From: Microbacterium sp. YJN-G
Lineage (GTDB): Bacteria > Actinomycetota > Actinomycetes > Actinomycetales > Microbacteriaceae
DNA length: 64,000 bases
NCBI RefSeq assembly: GCF_015040615.1
Contig: NZ_CP060402.1
Coordinates: 3,286,001 to 3,350,000 of the forward strand
Reading direction: 5' to 3'
Shown here piece after piece: positions 17,504 through 26,001 of the stretch. A model generated the notes under the pieces. That model was not told the origin of the DNA. It did no database searches and worked only from the letters and a program-made list of their open reading frames with translations. Made by a program: the position numbers and the translations under genes. Position 1 is the first letter of the stretch. Every line of letters starts with the position of its first letter.

Positions 17504-18537
17504 GACTGCGCTCCTTCGCTCGCGGTGGTGGTGGCCTGCTTCTTCGCTCCCGCACGACGGCGGGTGCGCAGCCGCGGGTCGCTCAGGTCGTTCAGGCTCT
17601 CGCCGACCAGGGTCACGCCGAGCACCACCAGCACGATGGCCACACCCGGGAAGACGCTGGTCCACCAGATGCCGCTGGTGACGTCGCTCATCGCACGGTT
17701 GAGGTCGTAACCCCACTCGGCGGCGGCGGTCGCCTCGATGCCGAAGCCCAGGAAGCCCAGGCCCGCGAGGGTCAGCAGCGCCTCGGAGGCGTTCAGGGTG
17801 ATGATCACCGGCAGCGAGCGCGTCGAGTTGCGCAGCACGTGACGCAGCAGGATGCGGTGCGTGGGCACCCCGATCACCTTGGCCGAGTCGACGAACGGTT
17901 CGGCGCGCACGCGCACGACCTCGGAGCGCACCACCCGGAAGTACTGCGGCACGAACACCACCGTGATGGCGATCGCGGTGGCCATGATGCCGCCCAGCAG
18001 CGTGGACTGCCCGCGGCTGATGACGATCGACATGACGATCGCGAGCAGCAGCGACGGGAAGGCGTAGATCGCGTCGGCGACCACGACGAGCACCCGGTCG
18101 AGCCAGCCGCCGAAGTAGCCCGAGAGCAGGCCGAGCGCGATGCCGATGAAGATCGAGCAGGCGATCGCGGCGATGATGACCAGCAGCGCGGTCTGCGCTC
18201 CCCAGATCACCCTCGACAGCACGTCGAAGCCCGACACGGTCGTGCCGAGCAGGTTCGTGGCGTTGGGTGCCTGCCGGGTGCCGAACGAGGCGCCGTCGGC
18301 GGTCTGCTGCGCCCAGGAGTAGGGCGCGATCAGCGGGGCGATGAGCGCGACGATGACGAACACGGCCGTGATGACCAGGCCCGTGATCAGCATCCCGCGC
18401 TGCAGCCCGACGCTCTGCCGCAGCTGCGAGACGACCGGTACCCGCTCGCTCCAGTGCCGCTTGCGCGGCGGCACGGCGGCGAGCGCCTCGGTCTTCGGGG
18501 TGGGCATGTCCTCGCGGGTCTCCGGAGTCCAGGTCAT
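17500..18537 (-). CDS. Peptide ABC transporter permease, DppC-like
   Basis: This 345-residue inner-membrane permease has a long cytoplasmic N-terminus, first membrane helix at about 50-72, then five more helices. The EAA-type loop is visible in DSAKVIGVPTHRILLRHVLRNSTRSLPV at about 220-247. FGIEATAAAEWGYDLN near the end is typical of DppC/OppC proteins. It forms the channel with the upstream permease. One base separates it from that gene, and it overlaps the ATPase gene by 4 bp. Confidence 0.92.
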   Translation of the reverse strand: MTWTPETREDMPTPKTEALAAVPPRKRHWSERVPVVSQLRQSVGLQRGMLITGLVITAVFVIVALIAPLIAPYSWAQQTADGASFGTRQAPNATNLLGTTVSGFDVLSRVIWGAQTALLVIIAAIACSIFIGIALGLLSGYFGGWLDRVLVVVADAIYAFPSLLLAIVMSIVISRGQSTLLGGIMATAIAITVVFVPQYFRVVRSEVVRVRAEPFVDSAKVIGVPTHRILLRHVLRNSTRSLPVIITLNASEALLTLAGLGFLGFGIEATAAAEWGYDLNRAMSDVTSGIWWTSVFPGVAIVLVVLGVTLVGESLNDLSDPRLRTRRRAGAKKQATTTASEGAQS

Positions 18538-18538
18538 G

Positions 18539-19612
18539 TCAGTACCTCACCCTCGGGTCGATGAACGCGGCGACGATGTCGACGATGAAGTTCGTCACGG
18601 CGACGACGACGGCGATCATCACCACGATTCCCTGCACGGCGACGAAGTCGCGCGCCTTCAGGTACTCGGCGAGCATGAAGCCGATGCCCTTCCATTCGAA
18701 GGTCGTCTCGGTGAGCACGGCGCCTGCCAGCAGCAGGGCGATCTGCATGCCCATCACGGTGATGATCGGGATGAGCGCGGGCCGGTAGGCGTGCTTGGTG
18801 ATCAGGCGGTACTCGCTGACCCCGCGGGAGCGACCCGAGGTGACGTACTGCTGCCCCAGGGTGCCGATGACGTTCGTGCGGATCAGCCGCAGGAACACTC
18901 CGGCGGTCAGCAGGCCCAGCGCGATGGCGGGCAGGATGGCGTGCTGCAGCACATCGCCGATCGCGGCGGAGTTGCCCAGGCGGATCGCATCGAGCAGGTA
19001 GATGCCGGTCGGGGTGTCGACACCGGCCATCAGCAGCTCGGTGCGGGTGCTGCCCCGGCCCGAGACGGGCAGCCAGTCCAGCCACACCGAGAAGACGAGT
19101 TTGAGCAGCAGGCCGGCGAAGAAGATCGGCGTCGCGTAGGCGAGGATCGCCATGACGCGCAGCACGGCATCCTGCCAGCGGTCACGGCGGTACGCCGCGA
19201 CCAGACCGAGCGGGATGCTGATCAGCAGGGCCACGATGAGGGCGTAGATCGCCAGCTCGAGGGTGGCCGAGCCGTACTGCAGCAGGATCTCGATCACAGG
19301 GCGGCGGTCGGTGATCGTGGTGCCGAAGTCACCGCGGAACACGCCGCCGAGGTATTCGAAGTACTGCACGATCAGCGGCCGGTCGTAGCCGGCGTCGTGC
19401 ACGCGCTGGGCGAGTTGATCCGGTGGGAGGCGGCCGCCGAGGGCCGCGGTGATCGGGTCTCCGGTGATCCGCATCAGGAAGAAGACCGTGGTGACGAGGA
19501 TGAAGACGGTGGGGATGATCAGCACGAGTCTGATCAGGATGTAGCGCCAGAGCCCTCCCCCTTTGGAGGGACTGCGCGCCTCGATGACTGGTGTGGCGAC
19601 ATCGGCCGACAT
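18539..19612 (-). CDS. Peptide ABC transporter permease, DppB-like
   Basis: This 357-residue permease starts with a membrane helix (WRYILIRLVLIIPTVFILVTTVFFLMRITGDP region, about 22-52), typical of DppB/OppB. DRPLIVQYFEYLGGVFRGDFGTT and the EAA loop YVTSGRSRGVSEYRLITKHAYRPALIP (about 255-280) confirm the family. It is separated from the binding-protein gene by about 145 bp that hold a strong hairpin, so it is probably expressed at a lower level than that gene. Confidence 0.92.
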   Translation of the reverse strand: MSADVATPVIEARSPSKGGGLWRYILIRLVLIIPTVFILVTTVFFLMRITGDPITAALGGRLPPDQLAQRVHDAGYDRPLIVQYFEYLGGVFRGDFGTTITDRRPVIEILLQYGSATLELAIYALIVALLISIPLGLVAAYRRDRWQDAVLRVMAILAYATPIFFAGLLLKLVFSVWLDWLPVSGRGSTRTELLMAGVDTPTGIYLLDAIRLGNSAAIGDVLQHAILPAIALGLLTAGVFLRLIRTNVIGTLGQQYVTSGRSRGVSEYRLITKHAYRPALIPIITVMGMQIALLLAGAVLTETTFEWKGIGFMLAEYLKARDFVAVQGIVVMIAVVVAVTNFIVDIVAAFIDPRVRY

Positions 19613-19693
19613 GGTGGAACCTTACTGCTCGGGTACTGCGCTTGTGGCGCGTTCGGACGCTTCGCAGAGGTGGCGAAGGGCACAGCGGAAGAG

Positions 19694-19744
19694 ACGGAGA
19701 CCCTGGGGCGCGTCGAGTCAGATTCAGCGCCCCAGGGTCTCCGT
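19694..19744 (-). terminator. Strong hairpin between binding protein and permease genes
   Basis: ACGGAGACCCTGGGGCGC (19694-19711) pairs with GCGCCCCAGGGTCTCCGT (19727-19744), a perfect 18-bp stem with a 15-base loop, 13 bp beyond the binding-protein stop. There is no T-tract. Such intercistronic stems commonly protect the upstream mRNA or cause partial termination, raising the binding protein over its permeases. Confidence 0.8.
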
Positions 19745-19756
19745 GTCAGTCGTGCG

Positions 19757-21382
19757 TCACTTGGTCAGCGGCCCGAAGCGGAACTTGAACGACGCGTCGA
19801 GCGTCGCCCCGTTCACGTCCTTGCCGACGATGGCGACCTGCTTGCCCTGCAGGATGGGCAGGGTCGACAGGTCACCGGCGACCATCTCCTGGATCTCGCC
19901 GAGCATGTCCATGCGGGTGTCGGCGTCGGTCTCGGTCTGCGACTTGACGATGAGGTCGTTCACCGCCGGGTTGTCGTAGTGGTTGACGATGAAGTTGTCC
20001 TTCACGAAGAACGGCGACAGGTAGTTGTCGGCATCCGAGTAGTCCGGGAACCAGCCCAGCTGGTACACCGGGTAGACGTCGGCGGTGCGGTCCTTGGAGT
20101 ACTGCACCCACTCGGTCTGCTGCAGGTTGACGGTGAACAGGCCGCCCTCTTCGAGCTGCGTCTTGTACGCCGCGTACTCGTCACCCGACGAGGGTCCGTA
20201 GTGGTCGCCGTTGTACTGCAGGTTGATGGTCACCGGCGTCTGCACACCGGCATCCGCAAGACGCTGGGTCGCCTTGTCGACGTCCGGTCCGCCGTTGCCG
20301 TCGCCGTAGAGCTCCTTCAGCGGCTGGGTCGCACCTGGCATCCCCTCGGGGACGAACGAGTACAGCGGGGCGAAGGTGTCCTTGTAGACGTCCTTCGCGA
20401 CCGCGTCGCGGTCGATGAGGTCGGCCATGGCCTGACGGACGGCCAGCGCCTTGGCCGGGTCGGCCTCGGGCGTGGTCGCACCGAACGGCATGGTGTTGAA
20501 GTTGAAGACGAGGTAGCGGATCTCGCCACCGGGGCCGTCGACGACCTTGACGTCGTCGTTGCCCTTGAGGTCTTCGACGTCGGTGGCCGACAGGCTGCGG
20601 TACGCCACGTCGATGTCGCCGTTGCCGATCGCGAGCTTCAGGTTCGAGGCGTCGGCGTAGTACTTCACCTGCACGCCGTCGTTCTCGGCGGCGCCGAGGT
20701 TGCCCTGGTAGCCGTCGAACGGTGCGTAGGCGACGAGCTCGTTGGTCGTGTAGCTGGTGATCGTGTACTGACCGGCGAAGGGCTCGCCCGCGATGATCTC
20801 GTCGTCGGGCGTGACGGCGTCGGCCGAGAAGACGTCCTCGTCGATGATCGGGCCGGCGGGGCTGGAGAGGATCAGCGGGAAGATCTGGTCGTCGCCGTTC
20901 TTCAGCGTGAACACGACGGTGGTGTCATCGGGTGCCTCGACCGAGGCGAGGTTGCCGAGCAGCGACGACGGGCCGTTGGGGTCGGCGATCTTGACCATCC
21001 GGTCGAACGAGAACTTCACATCGCTCGAGGTGAGCTCGTTGCCGTTGGCGAAGGTCAGGCCCGGCTTCAGCTTGACGGTGTACTCGGTCGGCGAGGTGAA
21101 CTCGGCCGACTCGGCGATGTCGGGCGTGACCTCGGCGGTGCCGTACACGCTGTTCATCAGGAACGGGTAGATCTGGTTCATCACGGCGAACGAGCCGTTG
21201 TCGTACGAGCCGGCCGGATCGATCGAGGTGATCTTGTCGGTGGTTCCGACGATGATCTCTCCGCCGGAGTCGTCGTCGCCCCCGCCCTGTTCCGCCGTGC
21301 TGGTGGCGCAGCCGGAGAGGACGAGCGCCGAGATGCCGAGCGCTCCGATGGCAAGGCCGAGTCGGCCCCTGGTGTTCTTCAT
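19757..21382 (-). CDS. Peptide ABC transporter substrate-binding lipoprotein
   Basis: This 541-residue lipoprotein has signal peptide MKNTRGRLGLAIGALGISALVLSGCA with lipobox LSGC (Cys25), then a Ser/Asp/Gly linker and a family 5 extracellular solute-binding domain (DPAGSYDNGSFAVMNQIYPFL; LKPGLTFANGNELTSSDVKFSFDRM; GWFPDYSDADNYLSPFF). It captures peptides or related substrates outside the membrane. The start at 21382 is set by the signal peptide and an AGGAAA site. The promoter lies about 60-90 bp upstream. Confidence 0.92.
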   Translation of the reverse strand: MKNTRGRLGLAIGALGISALVLSGCATSTAEQGGGDDDSGGEIIVGTTDKITSIDPAGSYDNGSFAVMNQIYPFLMNSVYGTAEVTPDIAESAEFTSPTEYTVKLKPGLTFANGNELTSSDVKFSFDRMVKIADPNGPSSLLGNLASVEAPDDTTVVFTLKNGDDQIFPLILSSPAGPIIDEDVFSADAVTPDDEIIAGEPFAGQYTITSYTTNELVAYAPFDGYQGNLGAAENDGVQVKYYADASNLKLAIGNGDIDVAYRSLSATDVEDLKGNDDVKVVDGPGGEIRYLVFNFNTMPFGATTPEADPAKALAVRQAMADLIDRDAVAKDVYKDTFAPLYSFVPEGMPGATQPLKELYGDGNGGPDVDKATQRLADAGVQTPVTINLQYNGDHYGPSSGDEYAAYKTQLEEGGLFTVNLQQTEWVQYSKDRTADVYPVYQLGWFPDYSDADNYLSPFFVKDNFIVNHYDNPAVNDLIVKSQTETDADTRMDMLGEIQEMVAGDLSTLPILQGKQVAIVGKDVNGATLDASFKFRFGPLTK

Positions 21383-21442
21383 TGAAATTTCCTGCCCCTG
21401 TGTGGATCGGAACACCGTCTCGGGTGGAGACGGTCCGGCCCC

Positions 21443-21472
21443 AATCTAGGCCTGTGATCGCGAGACGCTCAA
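21443..21472 (-). promoter_or_regulatory. Promoter of the peptide transporter operon
   Basis: On the minus strand TTGAGC (21467-21472) and TAGATT (21443-21448) are 18 bp apart, a good housekeeping-type match. A leader hairpin with 8-bp arms (ACCGTCTC/GAGACGGT, 21414-21434) lies between it and the binding-protein start. Confidence 0.65.
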
Positions 21473-21542
21473 ACCCTGCCCGCGCATCGTGACCCGACCG
21501 CAACCGATCTCAGGGGCCGTGTGAGCCCGCCGCAACGGCGAT

Positions 21543-22970
21543 TCAGCGGGACTGCGCCCACCATTCGCGCAGCCGCTGCTCGGCGGCATCCGCTCCGATC
21601 ACACCCTCGTCGAGGCGCAGGTCGAGCAGGAACCGGTAGGCCTCGCCGACCTCGCGCCCTGGTGGGATGCCGAGGATCTCCTGGATGCGGTTGCCGTCGA
21701 GTTCGGGACGGATGCTGTCGAGCTCCTCCTGCTCGCGCAGCTCGGCGATGCGCCGCTCGATGTCGTCGTAGGCGGACGCGAGCCGGGCGGCCTTGCGCCT
21801 GTTGCGCGTGGTCACGTCCGCTCGGACGAGGATGTGCAGGCGCTCGACGACGTCACCGGCGTCGCGCACGTAGCGGCGCACAGCACTGTCGGTCCAGGCG
21901 CCCTCGGCATAGCCGAAGAACCGCAGGTGCAGCTCGACGAGCTTCGCCACGACGTCGGTCGTCTCGCCGTCGAAGCGCAGGGCCTGCAGGCGCTTGCGCA
22001 CCATGCGCGCGCCGACCACGTCGTGGTGGTGGAACGACACCCCACCACCCTGCTCGAGCTTGCGCGTGCGGGGTTTGCCGATGTCGTGCAGCAGGGCGGC
22101 CAGGCGCAGCGGCACGTCGGGCGCGGCGCCGGGGTTGCGGGTCTGCTCGAGCTCGATCGCCTGGCGGACCACGGTGAGCGAGTGCTCGTAGACGTCCTTG
22201 TGGTGGTGGTGCTCGTCGACCTCGAGGCGCAGCGCACTGACCTCGGGCAGGAACTCCTCGATCAGGCCGGTGTCGACCAGCACGCGGATGCCGCGGACCG
22301 GATCGGGCGTGCCCATCAGGCGCACGATCTCGCCCTGCACCCGCTCGGGGCTGACGATCTTCAGCGTCTCGCGCAGCTTCTCGATCGCCGCGAGGGTGTC
22401 GGGGTCGATGTCGAAGCCGAGCTGGGCGCTGAACCGTGCCGCGCGCAGCATCCGCAGCGGATCGTCGCCGAAGCTGACGGCCGGGTCGATCGGGGTGCGC
22501 AGGCGCCCCGCGACGAGGTCTTCGACCCCGCCGGTGGGGTCGATCAGCTTCACGGCGGGCACCTGCAGCGCCATGGCATTGACGGTGAAGTCGCGGCGCA
22601 GCAGGTCGCCGTCGATGCTGTCGCCGAATTCGACGACGGGCTTGCGGGTGACGCCGTCGTAGCTGTCGGCACGGTAGGTGGTGATCTCCACCTGCTCGCC
22701 CTGCACACGGGCGCCGATCGTGCCGAAGGCGCGGCCGATGTCCCAGTGCGCGGTGGCGATCGGCTTGACGATCGCGAGGATGTCGTCGGGCTCGGCGTTC
22801 GTGGTGAAGTCGAGGTCGTTGGTCGTCCGGCCCAGCAGGGCATCGCGGACGGGGCCGCCCACGAGGGCGAGATCGAAGCCGGCCGCGGCGAAGGCGTCGG
22901 CGAGCGTCGCGACGACGGGTTCCGCGGCGAGCGCGCCGAGTCGGGCGAGGCCCTCGGCCATGTTGAGCAT
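21543..22970 (-). CDS. cca: CCA tRNA nucleotidyltransferase
   Basis: This 475-residue enzyme adds or repairs the 3' CCA of tRNAs. ALVGGPVRDALLGRTTNDLDFTTNA (about 35-58) holds the GGxVRD motif and catalytic acidic pair, RRDFTVNAMAL follows, and DPLRMLRAARFSAQLGF is the base-recognition region. A C-terminal HD domain is present (AALLHDIGKPRTRKL, HHHDVVGARM). The start ATG at 22970 lies 7 bp after TAACCT, suggesting a near-leaderless mRNA; MAEGL at 22961 is an alternative. A position close to murJ is common in actinobacteria. Confidence 0.95.
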   Translation of the reverse strand: MLNMAEGLARLGALAAEPVVATLADAFAAAGFDLALVGGPVRDALLGRTTNDLDFTTNAEPDDILAIVKPIATAHWDIGRAFGTIGARVQGEQVEITTYRADSYDGVTRKPVVEFGDSIDGDLLRRDFTVNAMALQVPAVKLIDPTGGVEDLVAGRLRTPIDPAVSFGDDPLRMLRAARFSAQLGFDIDPDTLAAIEKLRETLKIVSPERVQGEIVRLMGTPDPVRGIRVLVDTGLIEEFLPEVSALRLEVDEHHHHKDVYEHSLTVVRQAIELEQTRNPGAAPDVPLRLAALLHDIGKPRTRKLEQGGGVSFHHHDVVGARMVRKRLQALRFDGETTDVVAKLVELHLRFFGYAEGAWTDSAVRRYVRDAGDVVERLHILVRADVTTRNRRKAARLASAYDDIERRIAELREQEELDSIRPELDGNRIQEILGIPPGREVGEAYRFLLDLRLDEGVIGADAAEQRLREWWAQSR

Positions 22971-23073
22971 GGGTTCCAGGTTACCGGGGCGGATGCCGCG
23001 GCCCGGGCGTGTGCGACGGCATCCGGTGGTGGTGATTCTGAGTTGAGCGGCCGCGTTGCGGCCGGAGGGGCTG

Positions 23074-23682
23074 TCAGGGGTGCGGCGCGGGCTGCAGCAT
23101 CGCGCGCAGCAGGATGCCGGGGGCGGATGCCGCGCCGGCGGCATCCGGGTCCTCGGACGTCTCTGTGCTGAGCGCCCACTCGTCAAGGCCCCGCAGCATC
23201 CCGAACGTCGCGGCGGCGAGGGCGTCGACGGGAAGGTCGTCGCGCACGGCGCCGCTCGCGGCGCCGACGCTCAGCACCTCGCGCACCCAGCCGCGCACGC
23301 TGTCGAGCAGGGCGGTGCGGGCGTCGGCGGCGCCGGTGGCGGGCAGGTAGAAGATGCGCCCGAGCAGGCCGAGGGCGCGGTTCTGCGCGGTCAGCGTCGC
23401 CAGCTCGCCGAGCACGCGGTCGACGGCCGGCCAGAAGTCGTCGCCCTCGAACGAGGCGGGCGCCGGTGCCGTCCACCGCGCCCGCACGTCGCCGATGAGC
23501 GTCTCGACAACCGCGTCGAACAGCTCGGCCTTCGACCCTGCGGCGTGATAGAACGAGCTCTTGCTGATGCCGGCGGCGCGGATGATGCGGTTCAGCGAGG
23601 CGCCCTCGTAGCCGGCGTCAGCGAACTCGGCCACGGTCGCCTCGATGAGGGAGTCGCGATGCGTTCCGGTGAGCTCGGTCAT
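23074..23682 (-). CDS. TetR-family repressor
   Basis: This is a 202-residue TetR regulator. The DNA-binding domain at about 8-60 reads RDSLIEATVAEFADAGYEGAS, then IIRAAGISKSSFYHAAGSKAELF. The C-terminal ligand domain is divergent. TAGCCT (23689-23694) lies 6 bp from the ATG, so the mRNA is probably leaderless. It is divergent from a flavin monooxygenase gene, with two near-identical palindromes between them, so it most likely represses both itself and that gene until a substrate-like inducer binds. Confidence 0.9.
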   Translation of the reverse strand: MTELTGTHRDSLIEATVAEFADAGYEGASLNRIIRAAGISKSSFYHAAGSKAELFDAVVETLIGDVRARWTAPAPASFEGDDFWPAVDRVLGELATLTAQNRALGLLGRIFYLPATGAADARTALLDSVRGWVREVLSVGAASGAVRDDLPVDALAAATFGMLRGLDEWALSTETSEDPDAAGAASAPGILLRAMLQPAPHP

Positions 23683-23694
23683 GCGTCCAGGCTA

Positions 23695-23748
23695 CTGGAC
23701 CGAGTGGTCCAGTCGGGCGTAGGGTTCATTCTGGACCAGGTGGTCCAG
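23695..23748. promoter_or_regulatory. Two TetR operators in the divergent promoter
   Basis: CTGGACCGAGTGGTCCAG (23695-23712) and CTGGACCAGGTGGTCCAG (23731-23748) share the arms CTGGACC/GGTCCAG around a 4-bp centre. Centres are 36 bp apart. The first overlaps the region immediately upstream of the TetR -10; the second overlaps the expected start point of the monooxygenase transcript (TAGGGT at 23720-23725). Confidence 0.85.
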
Positions 23749-23757
23749 AGGAGGATC

Positions 23758-25008
23758 ATGCTCACCGACACATCCCTCGCCGACCAGCTCGCCGCGCAGC
23801 GGGACGACCGGCTGCGCGTGCTCATCGTGGGCGCCGGCATCGCCGGCATCACCCTCGCGCAGCTGCTGCGACGCGCCGGTCTGCACCCGGTGCTCATCGA
23901 CCGGATGCCGGCCATGGAGCACCCCGGCTACATGCTCGCGCTCATGCCCACCGTCGATCAGGCGTTCGTCGACCTCGGCATCCACGAGCAGTACCATGCG
24001 GCCGGCACGCCGATGGCGAGGTACTCGTTCCGCTCGCATCGTGGTCGCGTGCTGCGCACGGATCCGCTCGGCGAGCTGCTGAACGTGTACGGCGACTACA
24101 ACGGGATCTCGCGCGGAGCCCTCATCGAGGTACTCACCGCCGGCGGATGCCCGGTGACCTTCGGCCTGTCGATCGACCGGTCCGATGCGAGCGGGGTGCG
24201 CTTCGTCGATAGGGACGGCGCCGGGGTGGCCCAGGCCGCATTCGATCTCGTCGTCGGCGCCGACGGCATCCGCTCGCGTCTGCGTGCCGTGCTCGGCGCC
24301 GGAACGCCCGAAGTCGTCGAGACCGGCTGGTCGGGCTGGGTGGCGTGGGCCGACGACAGCGGCGACCCGGCGCTGGGTGAGGAGCTGTGGGGCGACGGCT
24401 TCTTCCTCGGCATGTACCCCGTGAAGGACAGGCTCGGAGTGTTCCTGGGTGGGCCGGATGCCGACCTCGAGGTCGGGCCCGCCGCGTTCGCGGCATCCGT
24501 GCGCGCCCGTGTCGACGAGCTCGGGCCGCGCCTGTCGGCATCCCTCGACGCCGTGGCCGCCGACCCCGATCCGTACCTGTGGCGGCTCGACGACGCACGG
24601 GTGGCGTCGTGGGTGCTGCCGCACGGCATCCTGCTCGGCGATGCGGCCGCGGGTTTCCTGCCGACCGCGGGGATCGGCGCGGGGATGGCCATCGAATCGG
24701 CGTGGATGCTGGGGCGGATGCTCGCCCGCGCCGACCGGGCGACGCTGCCCGCGGTGCTCGCCGCGTGGGAGCGGGTCGAGCGGCCCCGTGTCGAGGCCGC
24801 GCAGTCGAACTCGCGGATGCTGGCGAAGCTGATGTTCCGGCGCGGGCGGGTCGTCGCCTGGCTGCGCGAGACGGTGATGCGGATGCTGTCGGTGCGCGCG
24901 GCGCTCGGCCCGATCCTGCGCCTGGTCGCCACGCGTCCCGACCCCGACGCCGAGGCCGCCGCCGCCCTCGCCGCCGCCGGCTCCCCCGAGAAACCACATT
25001 CCGCATGA
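23758..25008 (+). CDS. FAD-dependent monooxygenase
   Basis: This is a 416-residue PHBH-type flavoprotein: VLIVGAGIAGITLAQLLRRAG (FAD-binding GXGXXG, about 21-41), DLVVGADGIRSRLR (DG motif, about 160), and GILLGDAAAGFLPTAGIGAGMAIESA (GD motif, about 295). Such enzymes hydroxylate aromatic or antibiotic-like substrates with NADPH. AGAGGAGG precedes the ATG. The C-terminal residues EKPHSA and the stop codon are encoded by a 70-bp palindromic repeat, so the tail has been replaced or extended by it. It is divergent from its TetR repressor. Confidence 0.88.
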   Translation: MLTDTSLADQLAAQRDDRLRVLIVGAGIAGITLAQLLRRAGLHPVLIDRMPAMEHPGYMLALMPTVDQAFVDLGIHEQYHAAGTPMARYSFRSHRGRVLRTDPLGELLNVYGDYNGISRGALIEVLTAGGCPVTFGLSIDRSDASGVRFVDRDGAGVAQAAFDLVVGADGIRSRLRAVLGAGTPEVVETGWSGWVAWADDSGDPALGEELWGDGFFLGMYPVKDRLGVFLGGPDADLEVGPAAFAASVRARVDELGPRLSASLDAVAADPDPYLWRLDDARVASWVLPHGILLGDAAAGFLPTAGIGAGMAIESAWMLGRMLARADRATLPAVLAAWERVERPRVEAAQSNSRMLAKLMFRRGRVVAWLRETVMRMLSVRAALGPILRLVATRPDPDAEAAAALAAAGSPEKPHSA

Positions 25009-25057
25009 AAAACCCGCTCAGACGTGGTTTCTCACGACGAATGTGGTTTCTCGCGGG
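24988..25057. repeat. 70-bp palindromic repeat, copy 1
   Basis: The copy starts GAGAAACCACATTCCGC and ends with GCGACGAATGTGG-type sequence followed by TTTCTCGCGGG, so the ends are complementary. An internal third GTGGTTTCTC is also present. A second copy lies at 25871-25940 with 64 of 70 bases identical. This copy overlaps the last codons and stop of the monooxygenase gene. Confidence 0.85.
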
Positions 25058-25097
25058 CGATGCGGGGTCGGGAGAGGTGCGAGGAGTTTGCATCCCT

Positions 25098-25122
25098 ACC
25101 TAAGTAGTGTGACTATCTAGGT
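25098..25122. promoter_or_regulatory. Imperfect palindrome at the padR start
   Basis: ACCTAAGTAG (25098-25107) and CTATCTAGGT (25113-25122) form a 10-bp inverted repeat with two mismatches around TGTGA, ending at the base before the GTG start. It is a likely PadR operator covering the promoter. Confidence 0.5.
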
Positions 25123-25446
25123 GTGACGAGCGGATCGAGAGCCGAGATCGACAGGGCGGGCCTTCCCCTCGCCGTGCTGTCGCTGCTCGCCGTCGCACCC
25201 GGGCACGGCTATGCGCTGATCGAACGTCTGCGCGAGCAGGGGTTCGAGCGCATCCAGGGCGGCACGCTGTATCCGCTGCTGCGCCGCCTCGAGGAACGCG
25301 GGCTCGTGCACCACGAATGGCTGCACGAGGAGAGCGGACCCGGGCGCAAGGAGTTCTCGATCACCGACGCCGGGCTGGCCGAGCTGTCGGCCGCGAGACG
25401 CGAATGGGCGCGGATGGGCGCGATCATCAACGGAGAAGGACGATGA
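25123..25446 (+). CDS. PadR-family transcriptional regulator
   Basis: This 107-residue winged-helix protein is of the PadR type: PLAVLSLLAVAPGHGYALIERL (about 15-36), GGTLYPLLRRLEERGLV (recognition helix and wing, about 46-62), and GPGRKEFSITDAGLAEL. Small PadR proteins repress their own operon. The GTG start lies directly after an imperfect palindrome and no ribosome-binding site is seen, so translation may be leaderless. The stop overlaps the start of the next gene (ATGA). Confidence 0.9.
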   Translation: MTSGSRAEIDRAGLPLAVLSLLAVAPGHGYALIERLREQGFERIQGGTLYPLLRRLEERGLVHHEWLHEESGPGRKEFSITDAGLAELSAARREWARMGAIINGEGR

Positions 25447-25850
25447 GCTACGAACAGGATCTGACCTTCGAGCTGCGGCTGCGCGGGCGCGACGAGACCG
25501 AGATCGCCGAGATCCTGCGCGAGGTGCAGGCGCACGGCACCGATGACGCGGACCTCGAGAGGGAGTTCGGCGCACCCGCCGAGTACGCCGCCTCGTTCGG
25601 CAGGAGCAGGCGCCGCACGCTCGGCGGCCGCATCACCGCCACGGCCGTGATCGTCGCGATCGCCTGGGTCGTGGGCTCGTTCGGCGTCGTACTCGTGCGC
25701 CGCCTCGCCTTCGGCATCGAACCCGTGTCGGGAGCGCTGCTCGGCTCGCCGTGGACCCTGGCGATCGCCGTCGTGATCGCCGCCGCCGGCGTGCTCGCCG
25801 GGTTCCTCGTGGACCGGCTGAGCCCCGTGCGGGGCCGCACCGGGGTCTGA
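25443..25850 (+). CDS. HAAS/DUF1700-like membrane protein
   Basis: This 135-residue protein has a charged N-terminal helical region (SYEQDLTFELRLRGRDETEIAEILREVQAHG) ending with EREFGAPAEYAASF, typical of HAAS domains that accompany small PadR regulators. Two membrane helices follow at about 65-88 and 100-122. It is coupled to padR by a 4-bp overlap. The pair probably senses envelope or membrane stress; the direct partner is not known. Confidence 0.7.
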   Translation: MSYEQDLTFELRLRGRDETEIAEILREVQAHGTDDADLEREFGAPAEYAASFGRSRRRTLGGRITATAVIVAIAWVVGSFGVVLVRRLAFGIEPVSGALLGSPWTLAIAVVIAAAGVLAGFLVDRLSPVRGRTGV

Positions 25851-25870
25851 GCGGGTCATCCGCCGCCTCT

Positions 25871-25940
25871 GAGAAACCACATTCCGCATGAGACACACGC
25901 TCAGGCGTGGTTTCTCGCGGCGAATGTGGTTTCTCGCGGG
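25871..25940. repeat. 70-bp palindromic repeat, copy 2
   Basis: Same orientation as the copy at 24988-25057, with six substitutions and no indels. It lies 20 bp after the membrane protein stop, so the two copies bracket the padR gene pair. The outer arms can fold into a long hairpin, and the copy may act as a terminator between convergent genes. Confidence 0.85.
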
Positions 25941-26001
25941 TGTTTCGGGGGTGCGGACCGGTCGAGCGACGCGGTGCGGGCGACGCGGGGCGCGACGCGG
26001 G

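Noticed and set aside
18341-21385. 1014-codon open frame on the plus strand
   Set aside because: It lies antisense to the binding-protein and permease genes, has no domain, and is the usual GC-rich shadow frame. The minus-strand genes have complete family motifs.
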